Part shown: in pieces, positions 34,863-46,515 of the stretch
Numbering within the stretch: the stretch's first letter is position 1
Layout: every line of letters starts with the position of its first letter
Assembly: GCF_001653235.2 (NCBI RefSeq)
Contig: NC_035790.1
Location: 7,874,001 to 7,938,000, forward strand
Length of the DNA stretch: 64,000 bases
Origin: Pochonia chlamydosporia 170
Lineage: Eukaryota > Ascomycota > Sordariomycetes > Hypocreales > Clavicipitaceae
Direction of reading: 5' to 3'
Translations under genes and position numbers: made by a program
Notes under the pieces: model-generated
Database searches by the model: none
Told to the model about the DNA's origin: nothing
What the model saw: the letters and a program-made list of their open reading frames with translations, nothing else

Positions 34863-37617
34863 TGTCTTCGATCAGTCTAGAGCATTGTGGAGGGAAACAA
34901 AGGTGTCTTGAAGCTTATATGAGTAGACCTGTTTCCAGCTGCGCCTCACAAAATCTTGGACAGCATTGCGTCAGGCTGCCAAAGGCAACGACCGGGTTGT
35001 TATTAAAAACGGCCCTGGTGTGATCTAATGCAGTGTCATCGTGCTCGAGCCCTGGATGGCGTATTTTCTTGGTGCTAGGCCCAGCAGTCAGCACGAAGCG
35101 CGACAACATCACAAGCAAATTGAGACATTGATAGTCACTGCGGACCCTAGTTGACGAGAGATTCCTGGTACGGTACATGGGCGGTGATGTAACACCATGG
35201 TCCGAAATAGCGTCTGACTGCCCATCTCCCATGTCCACAACGCGCTACTCCGCAGATCGCGATACAAGAGTCGTCACACATATCAAAGCAGTGTGAGTGG
35301 TTGAACTCTGGGACAGTCGCTAACTCGGAGCCGAGCCGACGAGCAGCTTGCTCAGCCTTAAGGCAGGGTTCGTTCTGCGTCCATCGCTCGTCGATGTCGA
35401 AATGTGATAGAAATGACTTTGATAGACGGCGAGCGCACGGGTAAATTCCATAATTTGCTCACTATTGCGGAAAGTGTTCTGTCGTCCTTTCTTCTGCGAT
35501 AGGCTATTGAGCTCCAGTTCGCGAAGCGACTTATCTCAGTATTTTTATGTCCTTGTTGTGACGATCGGATTATTCTCGTCTGACCAACAGGGCTATAGTG
35601 AGAGCTAAGCATGGTTATTGGTGCCTCTTAGCAGCAATGTGGAAGAGCGCAGTGGGACAGATCGGCAGAGATGATGTGAGATATTAGGCTGGCAAGCTGG
35701 CTGGCGATGACTGGACTACCTTGGTATCTAGGCAGGTTGCAGAGATCGCATGAACAAACCAAAGATCCAGAGTGTTGTTCTGGCCAGTAGCCATACCTTG
35801 GGATCGAGGTTCGCCATCATGCAAATCCTGCTCGCATGAGGCGCACGGTGAGAAAATACGAAGTGCAGGAGAACGCGACATGTGGTGAATCCATGCCCTC
35901 TGACTGGTCAGACAAGGCGAGGCTTAGAAGGTATTTTCATGGTAATGCGAGAACTTGTGGTGTTTAAGGATGTAAGTCCAGCAGGAAAATTATCATGATG
36001 GTGGCTCAGAAGTGGTCATGAAGCATCTCGACATGCTCGCCAAACACGGAGTACGCAAGAATGAGTTCTGCCAGGTGGTGCATGATAAAGTAGAAGATCT
36101 TCATTCCCACATTTTCGGCCACTGAACAGGTGCCGAATCAGGAACATGTATCCCGTAATGATGATTGCAATGGCTGCAGACACTGGTGCATAATGGTGCA
36201 ACTCTGTGATAACCACCAGTGTGACCCTTGGTAGGTGCAGAGTAAAAGGCGTCTCGGCATGGATAATGACATCTCTTCCGTACCAAGACAAAACCATACT
36301 GACAGAAGTGTCAGTTGTGTGGAACAACACAGACATGGCCGGCGGATTCTCGTTTGATGGACCTCAACCCCGGATTCTATTCTTGTTCGGCATGGAGTCC
36401 ACGTGGAGTTTAGCTTGGAGCCCTAGGTTCTCTATTTCTCCGCATTCGATGAGCATGATTAGTCTAGGCAATCATATTTCGGAATCTGGAATCGGAATCG
36501 AAGAAAATGGAGCTCGCCGAGCACCAAGGTGCCAGAACCTACGAGAGGAGGACAGGTATCAAGTGGCGAGGGGCGACATTTCAACCTGCTTGGACGACAT
36601 CAAGTCCATGATTATGATGATGATGCGAACCAGAGGGAATTTCAAAAACAAACACTCTTATTCGACAATGGTAAACGGTGAGAGAAAGAATCGGCAGCCA
36701 TCTTGGTTCGGAAACTAGGATCCGCCAAAAAAGGCTTCGAGATGGTGAATCCAGGGTATGTTGTGGAGATCCAAGATGGAGGTTGAGACGGTCAAGCGCA
36801 AGACAAGCCCGTTTCAATGCTGAGGTCTGAGCTGTTCAGGTTCAGGTGGTGGAGGGTCCCGACAAGTGGGGCAGTACATGGTAGGAACACCCATCGGAAC
36901 CTGCCGATATGCGATGACTGGCGCTGAGAGTTCACCAATGGTTGGGCGTGTCAGTGCTATCTGCAGCGATAGTGACATCTGGACAGCCCAGTGCCCCGTA
37001 ATGGCGGGGTACTGCCCCTGTAAGGCCGCTCCAAGCCCCGCGTTCAATGTTTCTACCTCAACTTTCTCGGCTGGCATTTGCCCCTTCCAGTTTGCAGTCG
37101 GATTGTCGCTGCACCAAAACATCAATCACCTGGACAAAAGTTGGCCAAGTCTGGGATTTGCCACGGTGCAAAATCTCAACTCACCAAGTGCCATTTGCCT
37201 CGCACTTGTTCTCCTCCACTCCAACCAGTTAAGAGAGCCAGCCACTTCCCCAGCTGCATCGTACTTCAGTACTGAATCCAATCCCTGGACCGGGTCCAAA
37301 TTTGATACCGCCTGGGTGCAGGTGTGCATCGTGGGCAGCTCCGGCAGACCAAATCCAACCGTCGCCACCCGTTTAGGACCACGCCGTCGTCCTTGAGCAA
37401 TCCTCACATCTCGAATTTGCCATCCACTTCATCGTCAAACTACAAAGCCGCTGTCGACCCCCCACTAGTAAGTCTTGTCCTGCTCGCCTTTACTCTGCTA
37501 GTTTTGTCCTCCCGCTAGCTGGTCCTTGTACATACTTGTTTTTCCTCGTCTTGGTCCATCTAGAGCGTTGACTGACCTTCACCCTTTGCGTCCTTATCGA
37601 CAGTGAGTTCGTCAGCC
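34863..37617. other. 2.8 kb divergent upstream region
   Basis: This is shared upstream DNA of the multicopper oxidase (-) and xanthine dehydrogenase (+) genes. Open frames occur (for example 36016-36336 on the minus strand, with one hydrophobic stretch), but none has family features. The last 500 bp is C/T-rich leader-like sequence. I see no gene I can support. Confidence 0.5.
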
Positions 37618-40600
37618 ATGGCTCCCATAGCCGTCTCACCCGAGCGGGAGCCTTTGCCAGAAACTCTGGCGGCTCTGACGGCCAAGTTTGACGACACCTT
37701 GCGCTTCTATCTCAACGGAACCAAGGTCGTGCTAGATGATATCGACCCTGAAATCACAGTGTTGGAGTATCTTCGAGGTATTGGACTCACTGGCACCAAA
37801 CTGTATGTTTGACCCCTTTCTACCTTTTCTTACAGGGAAACCTCCCAGCGAAACATGTTAACTAATGCATCTGGATTCGTCACAGCGGTTGTGGAGAAGG
37901 TGGTTGCGGTGCCTGTACCATCGTTGTCAGCCAATATAACCCTACCACAAAGCAAATCTACCATGCTAGTGTAAACGCCTGTCTAGCACCGCTGGTCAGT
38001 CTAGACGGCAAGCATGTCATCACCATTGAAGGTATTGGCAACACAAAACGCCCCCATCCTACACAAGAGCGTGTCGCCAAGGGGAACGGCAGTCAGTGTG
38101 GCTTCTGTACCCCCGGTATTGTCATGAGTTTGTACGCTCTCCTCAGAAACAATGAGACACCTACAGAGCATGAGATGGAAGAAGCCTTTGACGGCAATCT
38201 ATGTCGATGTACCGGATACAGACCGATTCTTGATGCTGCCCAGACCTTCAGCGTCGAACAAGCCTTCCCTAACGGTCTACCCAAGACAGATGGCGACTCT
38301 GGCTGTTGCAAACAGAATGGAAACGGCGATGCCCAAACCAACGGCAGTGGTGGATGCTGCAAGAGTGACTCCAATGGAGTAAACGGTACAAACGGAACTC
38401 ACTCAGAAAATGGTGTCACCAACGGTACCACCAACGGCACCGCCAACGGCACCGCCAACGGATCAACCAATGGATTGAACGGACACTCTAATGGAGCTAC
38501 AAAGCCAGCGCCCCAGACAAATGGCGGCGGATGCTGCATGCAAAACGGCAATGGTCCACCTTCGGGAGGTTGCTGCATGCAAAAGAAGGGCCTCGATGAC
38601 CAGCCCATCAAGCGATTCACCCCTCCTGGCTTCATTGAGTACAACCCTGACACGGAGCTGATCTTCCCTCCGGCGCTGAAGAAGCAGGAACTTCGGCCGT
38701 TGGCATTTGGGAACAAGAGAAAGATGTGGTACCGACCAACTACCTTGGAGCAGCTTTTACAAATCAAAAGAGTCCACCCACAAGCCAAGATTATCGGCGG
38801 AAGCAGTGAAACTCAAATCGAAATCAAGTTTAAAGCTCTTCAGTACCCGGCATCCGTTTTCGTTGGTGACATTGCCGAGCTTCGGCAGTATGAGTTCAAG
38901 GATGATCACGTCGAGGTGGGAGGCAACGTCATTTTGACAGATTTGGAGGGCATCTGTGAGAAGGCTATGAAGCATTACGGCAATGAACGTGGCCAGGTAT
39001 TTGACGGCATCTTGAAACAGCTCAAATTCTTCGCTGGAAGACAAATTCGAAACGTGGGCACTCCAGCTGGCAATCTTGTCACCGCATCACCCATTTCCGA
39101 TCTGAACCCTGCTCTGTGGGCAGCAGACGCCGTTCTCGTGACCAAATCAGCAACCAAAGAGACTGAAATTCCCATGTCACAGTTCTTTACCGGTTACCGC
39201 CGAACAGCCCTTGCTCCGGATGCCATCATTGCCTCCATCAGAATTCCCGTGACCGCCTCTAAGAATGAATTCTACCGTTCTTACAAGCAGGCTAAGCGCA
39301 AGGATGACGATATCGCCATCGTTACTGGAGCACTGCGTGTCAAACTGGATGACCAAGGTATTGTTACCGAGTGTAATTTGATCTACGGTGGGATGGCTGC
39401 TACTACTGTTGGTGCCAAGACAGCAACAGCCTACATCATCGGCAAAAAGTTTGCGGAGTTGGAAACACTAGAAGGCGTCATGAGTGCACTGGGCACCGAC
39501 TTTGATATGCAATTCAGTGTTCCTGGAGGCATGGCATCCTACCGCAAGGCTTTAGCTTTTGGTTTCTTCTATCGATTCTATCACGACGTTTTGACAATTC
39601 TTGATGGCCAGAGCAAGCATGTCGACAAGGAGGCTATTGATGAACTTGAACGATCTCTTTCAAAGGGCACAATTGACGAGAAGTCAACTGTCGCCTATGA
39701 GCGAGAGGTTACTGGCAAGGCCAACCCCCATCTGGCTGCCCTGAGACAAACCACAGGTGAAGCTCAGTACACAGATGACATTCCTGCCCTGGCAAACGAA
39801 CTTCACGGCTGCTGGGTGTTATCCACCAAGGCACACGCCAAGATTAAGTCAATAGATTACTCAAAAGCTCTCGATATGCCTGGCGTTGTCGATTATATTG
39901 ACAGAAACGACATGCCGTCTGCGGAGGCGAACAAGTTTGGCCCGCCGAACTTTGATGAGGTATTCTTTGCGGAAGGAGAAGTTCACACAGCTGGACAAGC
40001 CATTGCCATGATTCTAGCAACGTCAGCAAATAAAGCCGCAGAAGCCGCCAGAGCCGTCAAGGTAGAATACGAAGAGCTGCCTGCCATCTTAACCATGGAA
40101 GAAGCTATCGAGGCACAGAGCTTCCACCCTGTATATCGAGAAATCAAAAAGGGTGACGCTGAAGCTGCCTTTAAGAATTGCGACCACGTCTTCACGGGTA
40201 CTGCTCGCATGGGAGGACAGGAGCACTTCTATCTCGAAACCAATGCTTGTGTCGCTGTTCCCAAGCGTGAAGATGGAGAGATGGAACTCTTTGCTAGCAC
40301 ACAAAATGCCAACGAAACGTAAGTTGTTATTTCACCCTTAGCGAGATAATATAGCCAAGAATATTCTCTAACCATGTTACAGCCAAATATTCGCAGCTCG
40401 GGTCTGTGATGTCCCAGCAAACAGAATCAATGTCAGAGTCAAGAGGCTAGGAGGTGGTTTTGGTGGCAAGGAATCTCGATCAGTCATTCTCAGTTCTGCT
40501 GTTGCTCTGGCTGCGAGCAAGACGGGACGGCCTGTCCGATGCATGCTCACCCGAGAAGAAGACATGGTCACTATGGGCCAGCGACATCCATTCCTTGCCT

Positions 40601-42105
40601 ACTATAAGGTGGGTGTAAACAAGGACGGAAAGATCCAGGCCCTCGACTTGGACATTTACAACAACGCTGGCTGGACGTTTGACTTGAGTACCGCAGTGGT
40701 CGAGCGCTCCATGTCGCACTCTGACGGCTGTTACTACATTCCCAACGTGTACGTGCGCGGCCGCATCTGCAGGACAAACACTGTATCAAACACTGCCTTC
40801 CGCGGCTTTGGTGGTCCACAGGGCATGTTCATCGCCGAGACGTATATGGAAGAGATTGCAGACCGTCTAGGAATGCCAGTCGAACAGCTCCGTGAAATCA
40901 ATTTCTACGAACCACATGGCATCACGCACTTCAACCAAGTCATTGAAGACTGGCATGTTCCCCTCATGTACAAGCAAGTCAAGGACGAGTCGGACTATGA
41001 TCTTCGCAGGGCCGTCGTCTCCAAATTCAACGACGACTACAAGTGGCGCAAGCGAGGTCTTTCCATCATACCCACGAAATTCGGCATCTCCTTCACGGCA
41101 CTCTTCCTCAACCAGGCCGGCTCCCTGGTACACATCTACCATGACGGTTCCGTCCTGGTCGCTCACGGCGGCACGGAAATGGGCCAAGGTCTGCACACAA
41201 AGATCACCATGATTGTCGCACAAGCGCTGCAAGTACCCCTCGAAACGGTCTTCATCTCAGAAACCGCCACCAACACCGTAGCAAATGCCTCTGCCACAGC
41301 AGCCTCCGCCTCGTCCGACTTGAACGGCTACGCAGCCTTCAACGCCTGCGCACAGCTCAACGAGCGACTGGCGCCCTACCGAGCCAAACTCGGCGACAAG
41401 GCCAGCATGAAGGACATTGCACACGCCGCGTACATGGACCGTGTCAACCTGTCCGCCCAGGGCTTTTACAAGACACCCGAGATTGGGTACGTCTGGGGCG
41501 AGAACAAGGGCAAAATGTTCTTCTACTTCACGCAGGGCGTCGCTGCGGCTGAAGTGGAAATCGACACGCTTACGGGAACTTGGACCTGTCTCCGCGCCGA
41601 TATCAAGATGGACGTCGGTCAATCCATCAACCCGTCCATTGACTACGGTCAAATTCAGGGTGCCTTTGTCCAAGGAATGGGTCTCTTCACCATGGAGGAA
41701 TCACTCTGGCTGAGGGGTGGTCCCATGGCAGGCAACCTATTTACCAGAGGTCCTGGAGCGTACAAGATCCCCGGATTCAGAGACATCCCGCAAGAATTCA
41801 ACGTTACCCTCCTTAAGGACGTGGAATGGAAAGAGCTGCGCACCATTCAACGAAGTAGAGGTGTCGGTGAACCACCCTTGTTCATGGGTAGCGCTGTCTT
41901 CTTCGCCATCAGAGATGCGTTGAAGTCTGCGAGGTCCAAGGCTGGTGTGGAAGCTACGGTTGGCGCCGATCACAGCGAGGGACTGTTGAGACTACAAAGC
42001 CCTGCGACACCAGAGAGGATCAGACTGGCGTGTGAGGATGAGATCATGCGAAAGGCAAGGGTACAGCCTAAAGAAGGGGAGAAGAGTTTTTTTGTGGTCA
42101 TCTAG
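37618..42105 (+). CDS. hxA: Xanthine dehydrogenase (purine hydroxylase I)
   Basis: This molybdo-flavoenzyme oxidises hypoxanthine to xanthine and then to uric acid with NAD+, the entry step of purine catabolism for nitrogen. Three exons (37618-37802, 37886-40318, 40383-42105) with introns of 83 and 64 nt give about 1446 residues. The first join restores GCGEGGCGACT, the plant-ferredoxin-type [2Fe-2S] motif (from C64). The second Fe-S cluster uses QCGFCTPG (C133, C136) and CRCTGYRP (C168, C170). The FAD domain follows (KIIGGSSETQIEI, then AGNLVTASPISDLNP). Molybdopterin motifs include GGGFGGKESR, AFRGFGGPQ and GVGEPP with catalytic Glu at about 1369. Residues 201-296, between the Fe-S and FAD domains, form an unusual Asn/Gly/Thr-rich linker with four Cys-Cys pairs. 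The symbol hxA follows the Aspergillus orthologue. The ATG at 37618 is the first in-frame ATG. Confidence 0.95.
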
Positions 42106-43646
42106 AATCAGTCACGGAGTCGAGAATGTGATGGAAGGAAGCATATAATGGAAAGCATATGAAAGAAACTAGTACGTAGCATATGATTGAAAAGAGCAAT
42201 GTAGGCCACTGTATTATAGCCGAGTTAAAGCAAACGAGCGCGTTTCAAAATGTTTGCCATCTCCTTCTGCATAAGCACGTGTAATTTCTTCCACTACGCA
42301 CGTCACGACCTTTTTCCATCTCGATTATACGGTACCTCACCAATGTAGATGGATTTGTCACAGTCACAGATACGCTAGCAAGGCATGCCGACTTTGTCAT
42401 GTTGTTGAGAAAGCAAGCAAATGTGATGGGGGAATAGGTCAGCCGAGGCCGTAATCGCCCGAGGCTGTGCCCGTGAGATCCCGGCTTGTGGGAGAAGCGG
42501 GCGCCATTTCCAATTGAGACCATCCACAAGGACCAAGGAGTCTGGTCTGGTCTGGTCTGGTCTGGTCTGGTCGCACCCCGCGCCGCCCAATCAACCATGG
42601 GGTATTTCTACAGCACTTTTCCTTTGTTCAGGGATGTCTTGTGCGTCTTTGCTACGGCGGCGGCACTGACCACTGGGCAGCATGTGAGACGGGAAAGCAG
42701 GAGCATGGATCTTGCTTGGTAGATGAAGAGTGGTCGCGTGTGTTTTTTGCGTGAGGATAACGTTCAAAACCACATGGGAAGGGACAGGAGCACTTGTTAA
42801 TGGCCAGAGCTTCAACATTGTATCCCTGTGGGCCGCAAAAGATCGAGGCTTCCAAGTCCCAACTGCAGGCAGGGCACATTGCCTTGGCCTTGGCCTTTGC
42901 CCATTGATGCTCAACTGGTTTCTCTTTTCAGCCCCGCCGACACCCGACAATGTCCCAGTTTGTTCCCCACCGTCCGGTTTAGCTGCGGGTGTTGGAGTCC
43001 AAGGTTTTGGTTTTGGTGTCCGGTGTGGGTTCAAGGTTTCTTTCCCATGTCCCCGGAGCGCACTTGCAGAGTCAGTTGGTTCCTGGGGTTGGCTGGGCCG
43101 ACCACGCTCGTTTGTTGGCTTGCTTGCTTGCTTGCCCTCGTGCTCATCATCTTCAGCTTCTCCCCGTCCGTCTGTCCGTCCGTCGTCCATTGTTCGTGAT
43201 ATTCAACCTCCGCTCAACCTCACCCTGTCGCTGTCCGTTTTATCGGGCTGCGATCCCGACTCAGTCTCCTTCCACGATCCCCAAGGGGCGCACATGGCGC
43301 AGAAGCACGGCCATCGCGAGGCTATCATAACGCTTTCCGCATAGTCTGCGCAACCCCCACCAGAAAAAAGGTCGACTTGGTCCCGCCGAATTGACGAACC
43401 AGGAATCGCTTCAGTTCTTTTCGCTGCTTCGTTGCACCATTGCCAGCTTCACATCGCGACCACGGCAGCCCAATATGCCGCATTGCCCTTTGGCGAAATC
43501 GTAGACCGACCAAGGCGAAACATACAGCACGAGGCTGCAACCGCCCGCGGGCAAATGACGAGAGGTTCCGTCTGATGCTCTGCGTAACCCCAAGAACCAA
43601 TGGGAATAGCCACCAACATAACATTCGCATTCGGAACCTCGCTGCT
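42106..43646. other. 1.5 kb upstream region of AcuK-like gene
   Basis: No conserved gene is seen. The stretch holds a six-copy TCTGG tract (42541-42570), CTTG and GTCC short repeats near 43115-43190, and a T/C-rich leader. A possible upstream ORF of 16 codons (43294-43344) could lie in the leader of the next gene. Confidence 0.5.
42541..42570. repeat. (TCTGG)6 microsatellite
   Basis: Six exact copies of TCTGG are followed by a partial TC. The same unit, in the opposite orientation, forms the tract at 23901-23920. A shorter TCTGGTCTGGTCTG run lies at about 53939-53952. Confidence 0.95.
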
Positions 43647-46030
43647 ATGATGGACAAAGAATCCAAGGCCTCTGAGCGCGCAAAGGCCGACAAGGCCGAC
43701 AAGTCTGAGGCAAAAGATCGCGTCAAGGATCATGGAACGGGCACCACCAATTCCAAGAGCCCAAAGAAGCGCCGTAAGGTTAATCATGGTACGAGAGCCA
43801 ACCCCTTCTCCTTTTGGCGCAAATACCTGGAACGTGCCTACCTGAGGAGATCAGAGTCGTGGCCGCCTCTGGCCCGGTTCCTTGACACTGCCTAACACCA
43901 CGGCTCACCTCTTCTCTCCACGTATTCCTAACTTCTGCATTAAGCATTGAGGCCTGAACAATAGTTGCTGACTGAAATGTTTCCGATAGCGTGTGTATAT
44001 TGCCGGAGATCAGTAAGTTCATCATCACAAATCGTGTACTTTGTGACGGATGATGATGACGCCCACAAAATGAACCACCTCCCCACGGTTGTGCGCCGGA
44101 TGCTGGGCAGTCCCCCATCTGTGTTCCTCAAATGGCTCGTTGGGATCGTGTGAAATTTGCCGCTGTGGCTCTCTTGTCTGTCTCATTGTCAAACGAACGT
44201 TTGGGCTAACATACTATTCCTCGTAGCACATGACCTGCGACCTTGTACGTATACACGAACCCACTCACTGGGTGTGCCGGAGAGCTTATCAGCAGCTTTC
44301 AATGGCAACTCAGATGTCGGCGAGAAGCCGTTGCCCCCAACCACCAGCCCCCATTATCTCCATGACCCTGCAACGCCACTAACGTTGTGTACAGGAGCGG
44401 CCATGTACCAGGTGTATCAAGCGTAACATAGGCCACCTTTGCCATGACGAGCCTCGTGACGCGGACGCAAAGAAACTGAAGAATGGCAAGACTTCTTCAG
44501 CTCCACTGGACGAGACTGATACGCACTCACAAGCCCCATCAGACGTGGCCCGCAGCTCAATATCCAGTACCATGGGACCCCCGTCCTTTGACGGCATGCG
44601 GCAGCGCTCTGCATCGGGATTTGGTGCCGGAGGTGTTCTAGGCCAAGGAAATGCAATGCCCCTGGTGACACCGGGTGCAGGCTCAGGCTTGCAAGGGAAC
44701 GGCCTAAACAACAGTGGGACAGGGAATGCGAATCAATGTGAGTTGATGCCCAGTGTATCCCAAGTGATCCTCGATCGAGGGAATCTGCCCTGAGGAAATC
44801 CCACCCCTTTCACCCTCATTAACCCAAAAGTATCTTTTCTCGAAGCCGTTTGCTTGTCTCAAGAGTCAGCTTATCATGGGTCGCCGCGCTAACTACTACG
44901 TAGTCTCTGGAATTTCAGATGCTTGGCTTACTGCACAGAACTTCAATGACATGAATTCTTACAATCCAAACTACATGATTGCTCCGCAGGTTACACATGA
45001 GTTCAACCTACTCAACGACTTTCTCCACAACGGATTGCTAGATGATACCAACCTGACGGGAGACGAGACTAGACAGCTTGCCTCTCTCGGACGGTCAGGA
45101 CAGTCTGACATGTTGTCAGGGTTCGGAAACAACACTGGCCTTTCGGCCGGCAGTTCAGGGCCTTCGACGAACCTTCAAGGGAATTTGATGCCTCCTCCAC
45201 CAAAAGAGGCCAAAGGAGGCAAGCGATCAGGGAACTCGGCTGCCGATAAAACTCGCGAATATTACCTTCAGGCTGCTGATCCGTCTGGGAACGAAACGGG
45301 CGAAGATCGTATGGCACGTGTGCTGCGTGCGAAATATGACGCCGGTTTGCTCAAGCCGTTCAATTATATCAACGGATATGCTCGTCTAGGAAAGTACTTG
45401 GATGGTCATATAGCACCATCCTCGAAGCAGAAAATTCTGCGAACCATTAACCAGTTTCGGCCGAAGTTCAGAGAGAAGGCCCAAGGGCTGACGGATATGC
45501 AACTTATCATCGTTGAAATGTGGTTTGAGAAGCAGTTGATGGACTATGACCGTGTATTCGCGTCCATGGCGGTTCCAGCCTGCTGTTGGAGGAGAACCGG
45601 CGAGATTTTCAGGGGGAATAAGGAGATGGCGGAGCTCATCAACGTTCCTGTCGATCAGCTGCGAGATGTGAGTGCTCCTTAGTCCCTGTCCTTGTGGTAC
45701 CAGCACCCATTGACCTTTCGATTGGGGAAAGATTGCCTTGCATGAGATTCTGACCGAGGAATCCATGGTTAGATACTGGGAAGAATTCGGCACCATCGCC
45801 TTCGACCCAGCTCACGATACGTTATTAACAGCATGTTCATTAAAAAACCCGAGCGACACGTCCGACCACCCTGTCGTGAAGTGTTGCTTTTCGTTTACGA
45901 TTCGTCGTGATGAGCACAAATTGTGAGTACACTAGCCCCTGTGAATCTGAGATTTTCACATTCTAACACCACGAGTAGACCCGCCCTGATTGTGGGCAAT
46001 TTCTTGCCTCACGACCCTCCGCCAAATTAA
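43647..46030 (+). CDS. acuK: AcuK/ERT1-family Zn2Cys6 activator of gluconeogenesis
   Basis: A nuclear regulator that, by family, activates gluconeogenic genes (PEP carboxykinase, fructose-1,6-bisphosphatase) on non-fermentable carbon. I infer seven exons: 43647-43788, 43990-44012 (23 nt), 44227-44244 (18 nt), 44395-44737, 44904-45667, 45732-45922 and 45979-46030, giving about 510 residues. Splicing rebuilds the whole zinc cluster, C-x2-C-x6-C-x5-C-x2-C-x8-C, at C49, C52, C59, C65, C68 and C77. The sequence runs KKRRKVNHACVYCRRS, then HMTCDL, then ERPCTRCIKRNIGHLCHDEP. Without the two microexons the domain is absent. The middle carries the family block DAWLTAQNF...VTHEFNLLNDFL. A PAS-like domain follows (about 350-470, including LINVPVDQLRD and ALHEILTEESMVRYWEEFG), then the tail LPALIVGNFLPHDPPPN. 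Paralogous AcuM-type identity cannot be excluded. Two adjacent ATGs exist (43647, 43650); an in-frame ATG at 43575 is less likely. Confidence 0.85.
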
Positions 46031-46515
46031 TATGTCGCCGTTTGACGACAACGGTATATATTTGCAGGATTGGTACTTATGGCGACTATGGTGGCTTTTT
46101 CTTTTGGATGGCGTCTGGTTTGGGATCGCTCATTATGCCATGCTTGAGTGGGAAAGGTATTTGGTCAGGTATTCGTACGCGTGTTTCGCCCATGAAGGCA
46201 TTGGACTAGGACAGACGGCCTCGCAGCCGCCTCTTAAATATCAATACGACAGCTTTTTGAATGTTGTAAGAAATGGAGTCTGATCCTGATGAATGGCCAT
46301 GAGACGCGGGACATCTGGACGTCGGATGGCAGGCAGTGGCTATGCTCGGTTCGGGAAGGAGCAACCGCGGCAGGCCAAGTCTCTTGTATCACGGCAGCTG
46401 CTGGCATCATGAGTCTCCATGATACAATGCAGAGACCCTACGACCGTTACAACACGATACTACGCATACACGCTCGAATCGGCAAGAGACCATCTCTACA
46501 TGACACAATTTCACA
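46031..46515. other. Intergenic, promoter of SPO22/ZIP4 gene
   Basis: This is the spacer between two plus-strand genes. An open frame at 46289-46561 overlaps the inferred first exon in another frame and is not supported. Confidence 0.5.

Noticed and set aside
36016..36336. 106-codon minus-strand frame with one hydrophobic stretch
   Set aside because: A single possible membrane segment with no homology features is not enough to call a gene in a spacer with other open frames.
42730..43344. 204-codon frame before the AcuK-type gene
   Set aside because: It is a leader and promoter translation with overlapping open frames in all phases, and has no motif.
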